The notes below the pieces were generated by a model, which saw only the letters and a program-made list of their open reading frames with translations, was not told where the DNA came from and made no database searches. A program made the position numbers and the translations under genes. From Palsa-1439 sp050015495 (GTDB lineage Bacteria; Verrucomicrobiota; Verrucomicrobiia; Palsa-1439), in NCBI GenBank assembly GCA_050015495.1, contig JBEKBH010000008.1, forward strand, positions 62,001-126,000: 64,000 nt of DNA. The letters are read 5' to 3'. Positions 8,433-16,453 of the stretch are shown piece by piece. Position 1 is the first letter of the stretch; every line of letters starts with the position of its first letter.

Positions 8433-10244
8433 ATGAATCGTTGGAATTGGCGTGGCTTGCGCGTTACGCAACTCCTGTTATTGGTGATGGCTTTGCCGTG
8501 TGCCCTGCCCGTATTCGCTGGACAGACCGATGACCGGTGGTGGCCGGTGCAAGTGCTGCCGAAAACTTTGGTTCGGACGACGAATCAGCAAGAGTTTCCA
8601 GAACCCCGCACGGCGCTGCAGATGATGGTGCAATCGGTTGCGGGTTTGGCCGCCAAGGCGGTGAACGAGGGCCGGGGCGATGAGATGGTGTGGGTCAACA
8701 ACGGAGACGGCGACCTTGAGAAATGGTATGCACGCCTGCTCGCGCGGCACCCCGATCTGGCAACGCCAGGCGCTTTCGGGCCCTGGGATTTGGTGGATCG
8801 CTACACGAAGCAAGGCATCATCAAGGGCTACATTCTCTACCGCCGCGACAGTTCAAAGGGCGAGACGAATACATACCGGTCGGGCATAGACTGCTCGGTC
8901 AACGTTGCCACGAGTTTGGCCGGGGTGCTCGGGGGCATCCTTGTGGACGAGGGGTTGGAGAAAGACGCGAAGGCGCACGGTTTGAAACTCCTGGTGGATG
9001 TACGCGACAAAACGCAGCGATGGTGTTTCCAAACCTACAAGGACCAGTTCAACCGCCGGATGCTTTGCTTTCAAGATCCGCGAATACCCCACGTCCGCGA
9101 CCTGGCCATCGCGCAGAAGGCGTTCACGGCCTATGGCAGTGACGAGCCGACTCCGCTGGCGATGGCGTGGCTGGAACCGCTCTCGCCCATTCTCGGCTGG
9201 AACTGCGGTGATGAGTTCGCCAATACCGACCTGTCCACCCGTTACGGTGACATCCAGACCGCCACCGACTGGAGCCTGAATTTGCCCGTCTTGATGGCTG
9301 GAACCGAGAAGCTCAGTCTCCCGAAAGTGACGAGTTTTGACGCAAGGACGATTGATTGGAACGATTCGCGTAGCGCCGTCGCGTTCATTGACACTGACGG
9401 CGACAACGTGCAGTGGCTCGAAGGGAACTTTTTCGGCAACCACAATTATTGGGGCAACGCCGAACGCGGGAAGATCCCATTTGGCTGGTCCTGCTGTTTC
9501 GCGCATCTGGCGCAGTTATGTCCGCAGGCAATCGAGTACGCGCTGGACACGCGGACGACCAACGACTGGTTCATTGAATGGGGCGGGGGATATTACTATC
9601 CGGATCACTTTGGCCTCCAACGGGCGAACCGGTGGGAATTGCTGGCTCAACAAGCCCGGCGCACCTGGGAGTTGATGAGAGAGACCAACACGCGGATCAT
9701 CGGTTTTAATTTTACGCGATGCGATTCCCCTGATGCCCGCAGTGCCTGCGAAGTTTTCGCCGGTCAAACTGACAGGCTGCTGGCGATACTGGCATTCCAG
9801 TATTATCCGTACGAAGGCGGAGCGGGCAAGACGTTCTGGGTGAAGGACCGCAATGGGGTCGAAGTGCCGGTAATCACCGCTCGCTACTCGATCTGGGAGC
9901 ATGCGAACAACCGTGAGCGTGCTGGGACGCCGGCCAAGGTGGCTCGTGAAATCCGGGAGACGGTCGAAAGGACAGCGCCGGCGCAACTTCCGCGCTACGA
10001 TTGGGTGATTGCCCATGCTTGGTCCTATTTCAAGAGAGCGCCCGGCATCAACGAGAATGCCGAGAACATGCCGCAAGAAAATGCGGCGGCGGAGGGCGGT
10101 GTCCGAGGCTATTCGCCGGTCACGTGGTGTGCGGAGCGCTTGCCCGCCAGCATCCGCGTCGTCAGCCCGGAGGAACTAATCTGGCGCATCCGCATGAAAC
10201 ACGATCCATCGCAGACCAAGAAGTTGATCAGCCAATCCCACTAG
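8433..10244 (+). CDS. GxGYxYP-family secreted protein (putative glycoside hydrolase-like)
   Basis: The 603-residue protein has an N-terminal signal peptide (about 1-29, ending 'PVFAGQ') and the family-defining 'GGGYYYPD' near residue 384, together with 'DTDGDNVQW' near 319 and a conserved 'GWSCCF'. These fit the GxGYxYP family, a predicted carbohydrate-active TIM-barrel group found mostly in Bacteroidetes and PVC bacteria; no activity has been proven that I know of. It is probably periplasmic or extracellular. It stands alone on the plus strand, divergent from codA (about 120 bases apart). Confidence 0.8.
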   Translation: MNRWNWRGLRVTQLLLLVMALPCALPVFAGQTDDRWWPVQVLPKTLVRTTNQQEFPEPRTALQMMVQSVAGLAAKAVNEGRGDEMVWVNNGDGDLEKWYARLLARHPDLATPGAFGPWDLVDRYTKQGIIKGYILYRRDSSKGETNTYRSGIDCSVNVATSLAGVLGGILVDEGLEKDAKAHGLKLLVDVRDKTQRWCFQTYKDQFNRRMLCFQDPRIPHVRDLAIAQKAFTAYGSDEPTPLAMAWLEPLSPILGWNCGDEFANTDLSTRYGDIQTATDWSLNLPVLMAGTEKLSLPKVTSFDARTIDWNDSRSAVAFIDTDGDNVQWLEGNFFGNHNYWGNAERGKIPFGWSCCFAHLAQLCPQAIEYALDTRTTNDWFIEWGGGYYYPDHFGLQRANRWELLAQQARRTWELMRETNTRIIGFNFTRCDSPDARSACEVFAGQTDRLLAILAFQYYPYEGGAGKTFWVKDRNGVEVPVITARYSIWEHANNRERAGTPAKVAREIRETVERTAPAQLPRYDWVIAHAWSYFKRAPGINENAENMPQENAAAEGGVRGYSPVTWCAERLPASIRVVSPEELIWRIRMKHDPSQTKKLISQSH

Positions 10245-10282
10245 TCCTACATCCTACTGAGGCTGCCGAGTCTTGTGCGTTC

Positions 10283-10302
10283 GCGGCATTGTAACGGGCG
10301 GA
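10283..10302. repeat. 20-bp exact repeat, copy 2
   Basis: Identical to 8327-8346. This copy lies between two plus-strand genes, so the minus-strand TACAAT inside it has no gene to serve; that argues for a dispersed element rather than a shared regulatory site. The rest of 10245-10526 shows no gene. Confidence 0.65.
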
Positions 10303-10526
10303 TGGGGAAGGGGAAGGAGATTTTGGGGGCGAGTAGCCGGGGATGGGAGACGGACGGGCACGAGAATTATTTCACCACGAAGTTTAGGGCCACGGGCGGT
10401 GCCGCCCCCGCGGCCCGTCCTCCTTGACGTGCTCTCCAAATCTCATGCCTTCATAAGCGATTGACTCCCGCCCAAACGAGAGTAGTCTTGAGTTGTTCCG
10501 ACCCCGTTGCGCGTAAAGGAGATGCG

Positions 10527-11063
10527 ATGAAAACTCCACTCTCGACGTCTGGAAATGTAATTCGCACGGGCGTACTCCTATTAGCGCTGGTTTGTGCTCA
10601 AACCCTCCCCGCTCAAGTTCAATTGCGACGATCTTCTTCCAACGGCGCCGACACCAACGTTATCTTGGTGGAAGCCTGGACCAACCAAGTGACGGCTCGT
10701 TCCTCAAACGCGGTCATTGCTGCCAGATATATACCCCTGGATTATCAGCAGCACTGCGTTTTCATCATCACTGCCTGCGTCGAGATACCTGGCATTTATG
10801 AGTACAGGGAGGGCATGACCGTGGCCGACCTGATCGCAGCCGCAGGCGGGCTCGCAAGCGATCAACGCAACACAAACAACCCCACCCTTCCCCTATGCAT
10901 CTCGGTATACCGTATGAAGCGACCCATATATCCTGTTGGGGACCTGTTCCACTGCGTATTCCAACTCAACCTGGATGAGACAAACGCGGCCATATGCGAG
11001 GCCAACTTTGAACTACAGCCAGGAGATGATGTCACCATCGGCAGGTATCCTTGCGTCCCGTGA
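10527..11063 (+). CDS. Secreted SLBB-domain protein
   Basis: The start is fixed by an AAAGGAG ribosome-binding site 6 bases before the ATG; an in-frame upstream TTG-type start is not needed. The 178-residue product has a signal peptide (about 1-30, 'LLLALVCAQTLPAQ'). Its C-terminal half carries an SLBB fold signature ('VEIPGIYEYREGMTVADLIAAAGGL', then 'FELQPGDDVTIGR'), as in Wza-type polysaccharide export proteins. It lacks the polysaccharide-export domain and any other export gene nearby, so it may bind a glycan or an envelope component. It has more cysteines than usual for this domain. Confidence 0.75.
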   Translation: MKTPLSTSGNVIRTGVLLLALVCAQTLPAQVQLRRSSSNGADTNVILVEAWTNQVTARSSNAVIAARYIPLDYQQHCVFIITACVEIPGIYEYREGMTVADLIAAAGGLASDQRNTNNPTLPLCISVYRMKRPIYPVGDLFHCVFQLNLDETNAAICEANFELQPGDDVTIGRYPCVP

Positions 11064-11660
11064 TCTTCGCTCCTCTCCACAATACGGACGCTTGTAATCA
11101 CTCACTTGACGTGACGACGGCGCCCTCCAAACAATGGGCTGTTGAGGGTGGCGTTGGTTGGTGTGCGCGGTCTGGAGATTGCCGCGTAGGAAACCGCGTC
11201 GCGGCGTTTGCAACCTAGGCACGGCCTGGTCGCGTGTCGAAGACTCGACTCCGTCTGACTCGGCTCGACAGGCTCGGGATGACAGCGCCGGGAGGGAAGG
11301 CGAGCGGATCGCGGTCAGCGCCCGCGGCCACAGCGGACGGCGGGGGCGCGGGTCTGCGCTTCGGCATCCTTATCGGATTTGGGAATTGACACCATATCGT
11401 GTTGTGATATTATTCGGCGGATAGCTGTCATGTTCTTTGAAATGGGGAAGGGGGCGAGGGGGCACCACAACCGGTGGGGGTGATGGAGAGAGCGTGGAAA
11501 AAAAGAAAATTGTAAAACAAAGCCAAATGTGGGCAAGCCGGCGTGGAAAACTGCAAGTGGGAAAGCCAAAAACAAACCCAAGTTGAGGCCACAAGTGACC
11601 GAGGGAGAGGGTCGGGCCGTGGTCAAATGCTTCCGTGGAGGGGCATTTCTGGCCTAATCG

Positions 11661-11752
11661 GTCGCGACAAGGATATCGCTCCCACAAGACGGAGGAGCAT
11701 GTCGCGACAGGAATGTCGCTCCCACGTTCCCGGCAAGAATGTCGCTCCCGCG
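11661..11752. repeat. Three copies of a GCGACA-GGAA-TGTCGC palindromic repeat
   Basis: Units at 11661-11685, 11701-11725 and 11731-11752 share the core RGAATGTCGCTCCC. The second has a perfect 6-bp stem (GCGACA, loop GGAA, TGTCGC). Unit spacing is irregular (40 then about 30 bases), so this is a clustered palindromic element and not a CRISPR. Confidence 0.7.
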
Positions 11753-11790
11753 ACTCCGAAAGAGCAGGCGGAAGGCTGTCTTAAAAAGCG

Positions 11791-11819
11791 TTGACGGTGG
11801 CGGGGGATGGTGTTATCAC
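11791..11819 (+). promoter_or_regulatory. Sigma70-like promoter of the LysM lipoprotein gene
   Basis: TTGACG (11791-11796), a 17-base spacer and TATCAC (11814-11819), 34 bases before the ATG, with AAGGAGG in between. Confidence 0.6.
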
Positions 11820-11853
11820 CGAGGCGTAACGTAAGGAGGAAGGCGTTGATATT

Positions 11854-12399
11854 ATGAAGAGTTTCCCAAGGATTTTCCTGTCTGCAACCCTCGCGGGAGC
11901 AGCAGCTTTGGTTTTCAGCGGATGCGCCTCGACACAGAAGCGCATGACGCCCGTCAACGAAGAGCAAAAGAGCGAGTTTCTCAAGGGGATGGACGTGGTG
12001 GAGAAACCCGAGCTGGAGCCGGAGTGGGCGGATTTCGTGAAGGACCATTACCCGAACTGGCGGCGCCACTACTGGGTGGACCGCGGCCAGTGGGGCAATC
12101 GCGGCTACATCGTCGGGCGACCCGCGGCGGAAGCCGAGCCGGTCGTCGAGCAGATTACGCCGTTGCCGCCGGCCGAGCCTGCGGCGCCGACGATCGTCGA
12201 GAATGCGCCGCCGAAGGTCGACGTGCCGGAGAAGCCGACCAAGTACGTGGTGCGCAAGGGCGATTCGCTGTGGAAGATTGCCGGCAAAGTTTATGGCAAC
12301 CCGCTGAAGTGGCCGCGGATCTATCGAGCCAACAAGGACAAGATCAAGAACCCCAACAAGATATACGTGAATCAGGTCCTGACGGTTCCCGAGAATTAG
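11854..12399 (+). CDS. LysM-domain lipoprotein
   Basis: The 181-residue protein begins with a lipoprotein signal peptide ending in the lipobox 'VFSGC' (Cys near residue 25). A proline/alanine-rich linker leads to a C-terminal LysM domain (about 130-180: 'YVVRKGDSLWKIAGKVYGNP' ... 'IYVNQVLTVPEN'), which binds peptidoglycan glycan strands. It is therefore predicted to be a lipid-anchored, murein-binding envelope protein. AAGGAGG lies upstream at a rather long spacing. The gene stands in front of phoH-ybeY with an 85-base gap. Confidence 0.85.
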   Translation: MKSFPRIFLSATLAGAAALVFSGCASTQKRMTPVNEEQKSEFLKGMDVVEKPELEPEWADFVKDHYPNWRRHYWVDRGQWGNRGYIVGRPAAEAEPVVEQITPLPPAEPAAPTIVENAPPKVDVPEKPTKYVVRKGDSLWKIAGKVYGNPLKWPRIYRANKDKIKNPNKIYVNQVLTVPEN

Positions 12400-12484
12400 G
12401 ACACGACGTGGGGTGTCTGGATTGCGAAGTGCGGGCATATGCGGTATGTTTTTGGCGCTTGAGGGAATGACGTTCTAGCGACAC

Positions 12485-13495
12485 ATGGCAAGCGAAACTC
12501 TGCACTTCGACAATGCGCGGCAAGCGCAATCCCTGTACGCCAGCGAGCCCAAGAACCTCCGTCTTGTTGAAGACCTGCTCAATCTAAAGGTCACCGCCCG
12601 CGACGGTTGGATCAACGTCGAAGGATCCGTCGAAGACATTGCGCGGGCGAAGAACCTGTTTACCGAACTGCATCAGGCCGTGTCCCACGGGACGGTGATT
12701 CGTCGGCAGGAATTCAGCCGGGCCGTCAGCGCGATCTCCCGCGGTGAGGCGCTGAAGATGCAGGAACTGCACGAGGGCCGGGTGGATGTCTCCACGCGGA
12801 AACGGCCGATCATCCCGAAGACGCAGGGGCAGAATCGTTACCTCGAAGCGATCCGCAAGAACGACATCGTGATCGGTATCGGGCCGGCGGGCACGGGCAA
12901 GACGTATCTGGCGATGGCGATGGCGGTGCACGCGTTGCGCAGCGACCGCGTGGGCCGGATTATTTTGTGCCGGCCGGCGGTCGAAGCGGGCGAGGCGCTC
13001 GGGTTCCTGCCGGGGACGCTGGAGGAGAAGGTCAGTCCGTATCTGCGACCGTTGTACGACGCGCTGTACGACATGATGGATCCCGACGAGATCCAGCGGA
13101 ACATGGAGCGGGGCGTGATCGAGATCGCGCCGTTGGCGTATATGCGCGGGCGCACGCTCAACAATGCGTACGTGGTTCTGGACGAAGCACAGAACACGAC
13201 CAGCGAGCAGATGTTGATGTTCCTGACGCGCATGGGATTCGATTCCAAGGTGGTCATCACCGGCGACATCACACAGGTGGACCTGCCCGGGCACAAGACA
13301 TCGGGCTTGATCGAAATCCAGGGCATTTTGAAGGAGATTCCCGGGTTGGAAATCGTCTACTTTGACGAACACGACGTGGTTCGCCACGAACTCGTGCAGA
13401 AGATCATCTACGCGTATTCGAAGTTCAAAGAGGAACGGGAACGCCGCCGCCAGGAATCGGCGGCGAACGGCAACGGCAAACCGCACACGGCATGA
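12485..13495 (+). CDS. phoH: PhoH-like ATPase
   Basis: The 336-residue protein shows the PhoH/YbeZ NTPase with Walker A 'GPAGTGKTYLA' (near residue 134) and Walker B 'VVLDEAQNT' (near 232), preceded by an N-terminal KH-like segment (about 20-70). YbeZ works with the RNase YbeY in ribosome and RNA metabolism in the cytoplasm. The downstream ybeY overlaps by 4 bases (ATGA), the usual arrangement. Confidence 0.93.
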   Translation: MASETLHFDNARQAQSLYASEPKNLRLVEDLLNLKVTARDGWINVEGSVEDIARAKNLFTELHQAVSHGTVIRRQEFSRAVSAISRGEALKMQELHEGRVDVSTRKRPIIPKTQGQNRYLEAIRKNDIVIGIGPAGTGKTYLAMAMAVHALRSDRVGRIILCRPAVEAGEALGFLPGTLEEKVSPYLRPLYDALYDMMDPDEIQRNMERGVIEIAPLAYMRGRTLNNAYVVLDEAQNTTSEQMLMFLTRMGFDSKVVITGDITQVDLPGHKTSGLIEIQGILKEIPGLEIVYFDEHDVVRHELVQKIIYAYSKFKEERERRRQESAANGNGKPHTA

Positions 13496-13947
13496 TCCCC
13501 GACGGCACGGGGGAGCGGGTTGCGATCACCAATCGCCAGCGTCGGCTGAAGGTCGATACCCACCGGCTGGCGGAGATCGCGGAGGCCGGCCTTGAACTGG
13601 TCGGCGACAAGCCGTTCCATCTCGGAATCGCCCTGGTCGACGATACCGCGATGGCGACGCTCAACGCGCAATACCACGACACGCCGGGCGCAACGGACAT
13701 CTTGAGTTTTGATTACGGCGAAGGGCAGGGCGAACTGATCATTTCGGTGGAGCACGCCGTCACGCAGGCCCGGCGATATCACACGACTGCGGCGCGCGAA
13801 CTCATTTTGTACGTGGTACACGGCATCCTCCATCTCCACGGGTACAACGATCTCACGCCAGGTCAACGCCGACGGATGCGCGCAGCGGAGCGGCGGCTGG
13901 TGTCGCATTTGCGTAACCAGTTTGAGTTGAAGGGCTTGATTTCGTAA
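13492..13947 (+). CDS. ybeY: Endoribonuclease YbeY with altered third zinc ligand
   Basis: The 151-residue protein carries the YbeY signature 'HGILHLHGYND', the metal site of the RNase that matures 16S rRNA and takes part in ribosome quality control. The canonical motif is H-G-x-L-H-L-x-G-Y-D-H with three zinc-binding histidines. Here H110 and H114 are present but the third position is D120. As I recall, related PVC proteins often read 'GYDDLT', so this looks like a lineage variant rather than a dead enzyme. It is translationally coupled to phoH. Confidence 0.88.
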   Translation: MIPDGTGERVAITNRQRRLKVDTHRLAEIAEAGLELVGDKPFHLGIALVDDTAMATLNAQYHDTPGATDILSFDYGEGQGELIISVEHAVTQARRYHTTAARELILYVVHGILHLHGYNDLTPGQRRRMRAAERRLVSHLRNQFELKGLIS

Positions 13948-13986
13948 CAAATTGACGGGCAGCCGTGGCTATGGGGGCCATTTTTA

Positions 13987-14015
13987 TTGACTTTTACGAC
14001 ACAAGGATGTTTACT
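13987..14015 (+). promoter_or_regulatory. Promoter of first EEP-PKD gene
   Basis: TTGACT, 17-base spacer, TTTACT. The same layout, including the surrounding ~100 bases and the CTCGGGGATT before the start codon, recurs upstream of the second paralogue at 16355-16383. A GGGCCATTTT hairpin-like stretch just upstream is also duplicated. Confidence 0.55.
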
Positions 14016-14085
14016 CTAGCCTTGGTGACCAATACTGCGCGTTTAACGATTATACGAGGGTGATATTACCGTCTCGGGGATTCCA

Positions 14086-16272
14086 ATGAAGAGAACACTT
14101 TTGGTGAAGTCAGTCATGATCCATGGTTTTTGGGGTTGCGTGGCCTTGTTGGTGGCTTGTGGCATTACGGCGGTTGCTTCCGCCCAAACGACACGAACTG
14201 TCCGTGTCGTTTGCTACAACATCCAGGCCGACACTACTTACACGATTCCGACGTGTGGTTTGATCGTTCCCTTCACCGGCACCGGCGGAAATTTCACGAC
14301 AAGCTGTAGCGGAAACGCGACGAACGGCGGTGTGCTCGAAGGGATTGGAGAAGAGATTATCGCGGGCGATCCGGCGCAGCCGATCGATGTTCTGGCGTTG
14401 GAGGAGACGACCAGTAACACGACCACCGTCCAACCGATCGTGAACGGGTTGAATGCATTCTATTTATACTATACCAACCAGCACGCCGGGTATGCGATGA
14501 GCCCCTATCAAGCCACGGAAGAAGGCGGCAGCCCCACTGATGGGAACGGCCCCAACGCCATGGTCTACAACACCAATACGCTGCAGCTCATCGCGTCGGT
14601 CGGGATCGCCACGCCGACGGGGGGCGTACCCAGCGGGAACGGGATGTACCGTCAATGTGTGCGTTACGAGTTTGCGCCGGCGGGGGTAACGGCGGGGGCG
14701 AATAATGAGTTTTACGTCTACGTCAGCCACTACAAAGCGAGCTCGGGTTCCACCGACGACAAAGATCGGTTGGGCGAAGCCACAATCATCCGCAATGATG
14801 AGGCGAGCAACTTACCCGCCAACGCCCGAGTGCTGTACGTCGGCGACTATAATCCGGACGATAACAGCGGCGAACCAGGCTACCAGACCATCTGTTCCAA
14901 TAGCGCACCGGACGGCATAAAGCAGGGCCAGGGAGTCGACCCTCTCAACATTCTTTGGGGTCCGTACACCGACGCCTCGACGACCATCAATTGGAGCGTC
15001 AGTACGACCAGTCCATCGATCTTGTTCATGTTGAGCGAGGAATCCTACGAACTCCGATACCGCGATGATCTCCAGATCATGACGAGCAATGTTTACTATG
15101 ACGTGGCGGGTGGTTTTCAGTACGTCCAGGGCTCGTACCACTCGTTTGGCAACAATGCCTCGCTGCCTTACCAAGATAGCGTGAACACCAGTGGCAATAC
15201 CGCACTGAACGATCTTGATCCGACCCTGACGAATCTTACGGGTCTTTCTGCAGCCGTGCTGTTGGAGGACCTCACGGGCGCCAGCGATCATCTGCCCATT
15301 GTGGCGGATTACACCATCCCGATCCCCTCGACCGCGCCGGTGGCCAGTTTCACGGCGAGTCCGACCAATGGCGCGGCGCCGTTGGCGGTGACGTTCACCG
15401 ACACATCCACGGGGGGCACCAATTGGGCCTGGACCTTTGGGGACGGCGGTACGACCAATCTTGTGACCAACGTGGTGGCCTACACCTACAGCACGGCGGG
15501 AGTTTATAGCGTGACGGAGATCGTCAGCGGCACGGGCGGCTCGAGCACGGACGCGGTAGCCAACTGTATCACGGTGTTGCCACCAGCACCGGTGGCGAGT
15601 TTCACGGCGAGTCCGACCAACGGCGCGGCGCCATTGGGCGTGTCCTTTACCGATACGTCGTCGAACTCACCCACGAGTTGGTCATGGACATTTGGGGACA
15701 ACGGCACATCCACATCGCAGAACCCGAGCTACACGTACATCACGCCGGGCGCCTACACGGTGACGCTGATCGCCAGTAACGCTGGAGGTTCGGGCACCAG
15801 TGCCCAGACGACGTTGATCAACGTGTACGACCGGTTCGCGTGGTGGCAACTCCAGTACTTCGGCAGCACCAACATTGCGGCGAGCACCGCGCCGGACGGG
15901 GATTACACCGGCGCCGGCATGAGCAACACCAACAAGTTTCTGGCGGGCTTCAATCCCACCAACGCGGCGGCGTACCTGCACGTTATCAGTATCGCGGAGC
16001 AGTTGGTGGCGGGGACTACCAACGTCGTCGTGACGTATCTCGGTCCCAACGGCGACAACAGCTATACGCCGGGGATTGCGTCGCGGACGAACGTGTTGGA
16101 TTACACGACCGGTGCCGCCGACGGCAGCTACACCAATGGCGGTTGGCAGGATACGGGCCAGACCAACATTCTCGGTGGCGGGAACGGGTCCGGCACCATC
16201 ACCAGCATGACCGACACGAACATACCAGCCAGTTCCGACCGGTACTACCGCGTGCGCGTGTTGCCGCCGTAA
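14086..16272 (+). CDS. Secreted endonuclease/exonuclease/phosphatase-fold protein with two PKD domains
   Basis: The 728-residue protein has a signal peptide (about 1-33) and an EEP-type catalytic region (about 38-415) with 'VCYNIQ', 'VLALEETT', 'VSHYKA', 'YVGDYNPDD' and the terminal 'SDHLPIVADY'. Two PKD domains follow (about 420-500 and 505-585, each with 'PVASFTASPTNGAAPL' and 'W.WTFGD.GT'). A C-terminal module of about 140 residues begins 'FAWWQLQYFGSTN' and contains 'DGDYTGAGMSNTNKFLAGFNP', a calcium-loop-like segment typical of secreted PVC proteins. The likely role is extracellular hydrolysis of nucleic acid or a phosphoester; the substrate is unknown. It is a tandem paralogue of the next gene. 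Confidence 0.82.
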   Translation: MKRTLLVKSVMIHGFWGCVALLVACGITAVASAQTTRTVRVVCYNIQADTTYTIPTCGLIVPFTGTGGNFTTSCSGNATNGGVLEGIGEEIIAGDPAQPIDVLALEETTSNTTTVQPIVNGLNAFYLYYTNQHAGYAMSPYQATEEGGSPTDGNGPNAMVYNTNTLQLIASVGIATPTGGVPSGNGMYRQCVRYEFAPAGVTAGANNEFYVYVSHYKASSGSTDDKDRLGEATIIRNDEASNLPANARVLYVGDYNPDDNSGEPGYQTICSNSAPDGIKQGQGVDPLNILWGPYTDASTTINWSVSTTSPSILFMLSEESYELRYRDDLQIMTSNVYYDVAGGFQYVQGSYHSFGNNASLPYQDSVNTSGNTALNDLDPTLTNLTGLSAAVLLEDLTGASDHLPIVADYTIPIPSTAPVASFTASPTNGAAPLAVTFTDTSTGGTNWAWTFGDGGTTNLVTNVVAYTYSTAGVYSVTEIVSGTGGSSTDAVANCITVLPPAPVASFTASPTNGAAPLGVSFTDTSSNSPTSWSWTFGDNGTSTSQNPSYTYITPGAYTVTLIASNAGGSGTSAQTTLINVYDRFAWWQLQYFGSTNIAASTAPDGDYTGAGMSNTNKFLAGFNPTNAAAYLHVISIAEQLVAGTTNVVVTYLGPNGDNSYTPGIASRTNVLDYTTGAADGSYTNGGWQDTGQTNILGGGNGSGTITSMTDTNIPASSDRYYRVRVLPP

Positions 16273-16354
16273 CGCGGCTTTACAATTGGTGACAGGCGCG
16301 TCCACGACGATTTTGGCGTGTTGCGACCATCGGTGTGGCCGTGGGCCATTTTCC

Positions 16355-16383
16355 TTGACTTTCACGGCAGATGGATATTCACT
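16355..16383 (+). promoter_or_regulatory. Promoter of second EEP-PKD gene
   Basis: TTGACT (16355-16360), 17-base spacer, TTCACT (16378-16383). It corresponds base for base in position to the promoter at 13987-14015, evidence that gene and promoter were duplicated together. Confidence 0.5.
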
Positions 16384-16453
16384 CCAACTTGGTCGCTGGT
16401 GCTGTGCATTTCGTAAATTATACAATGGTGACAGTTGCGTCTCGGGGATTGCA

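Larger units (their letters stand above)
11064..11853. other. 790-bp intergenic region
   Basis: No credible gene is visible; the open frames here have skewed composition and no ribosome-binding sites. The region holds homopurine and homopyrimidine tracts (around 11430-11620), a set of GTCGCGACA-type palindromic repeats (11661-11752) and the promoter of the LysM gene at its right end. Confidence 0.6.

Noticed and set aside
11661..11752. Possible CRISPR array
   Set aside because: Only three units, irregular spacing, palindromic, no cas genes.
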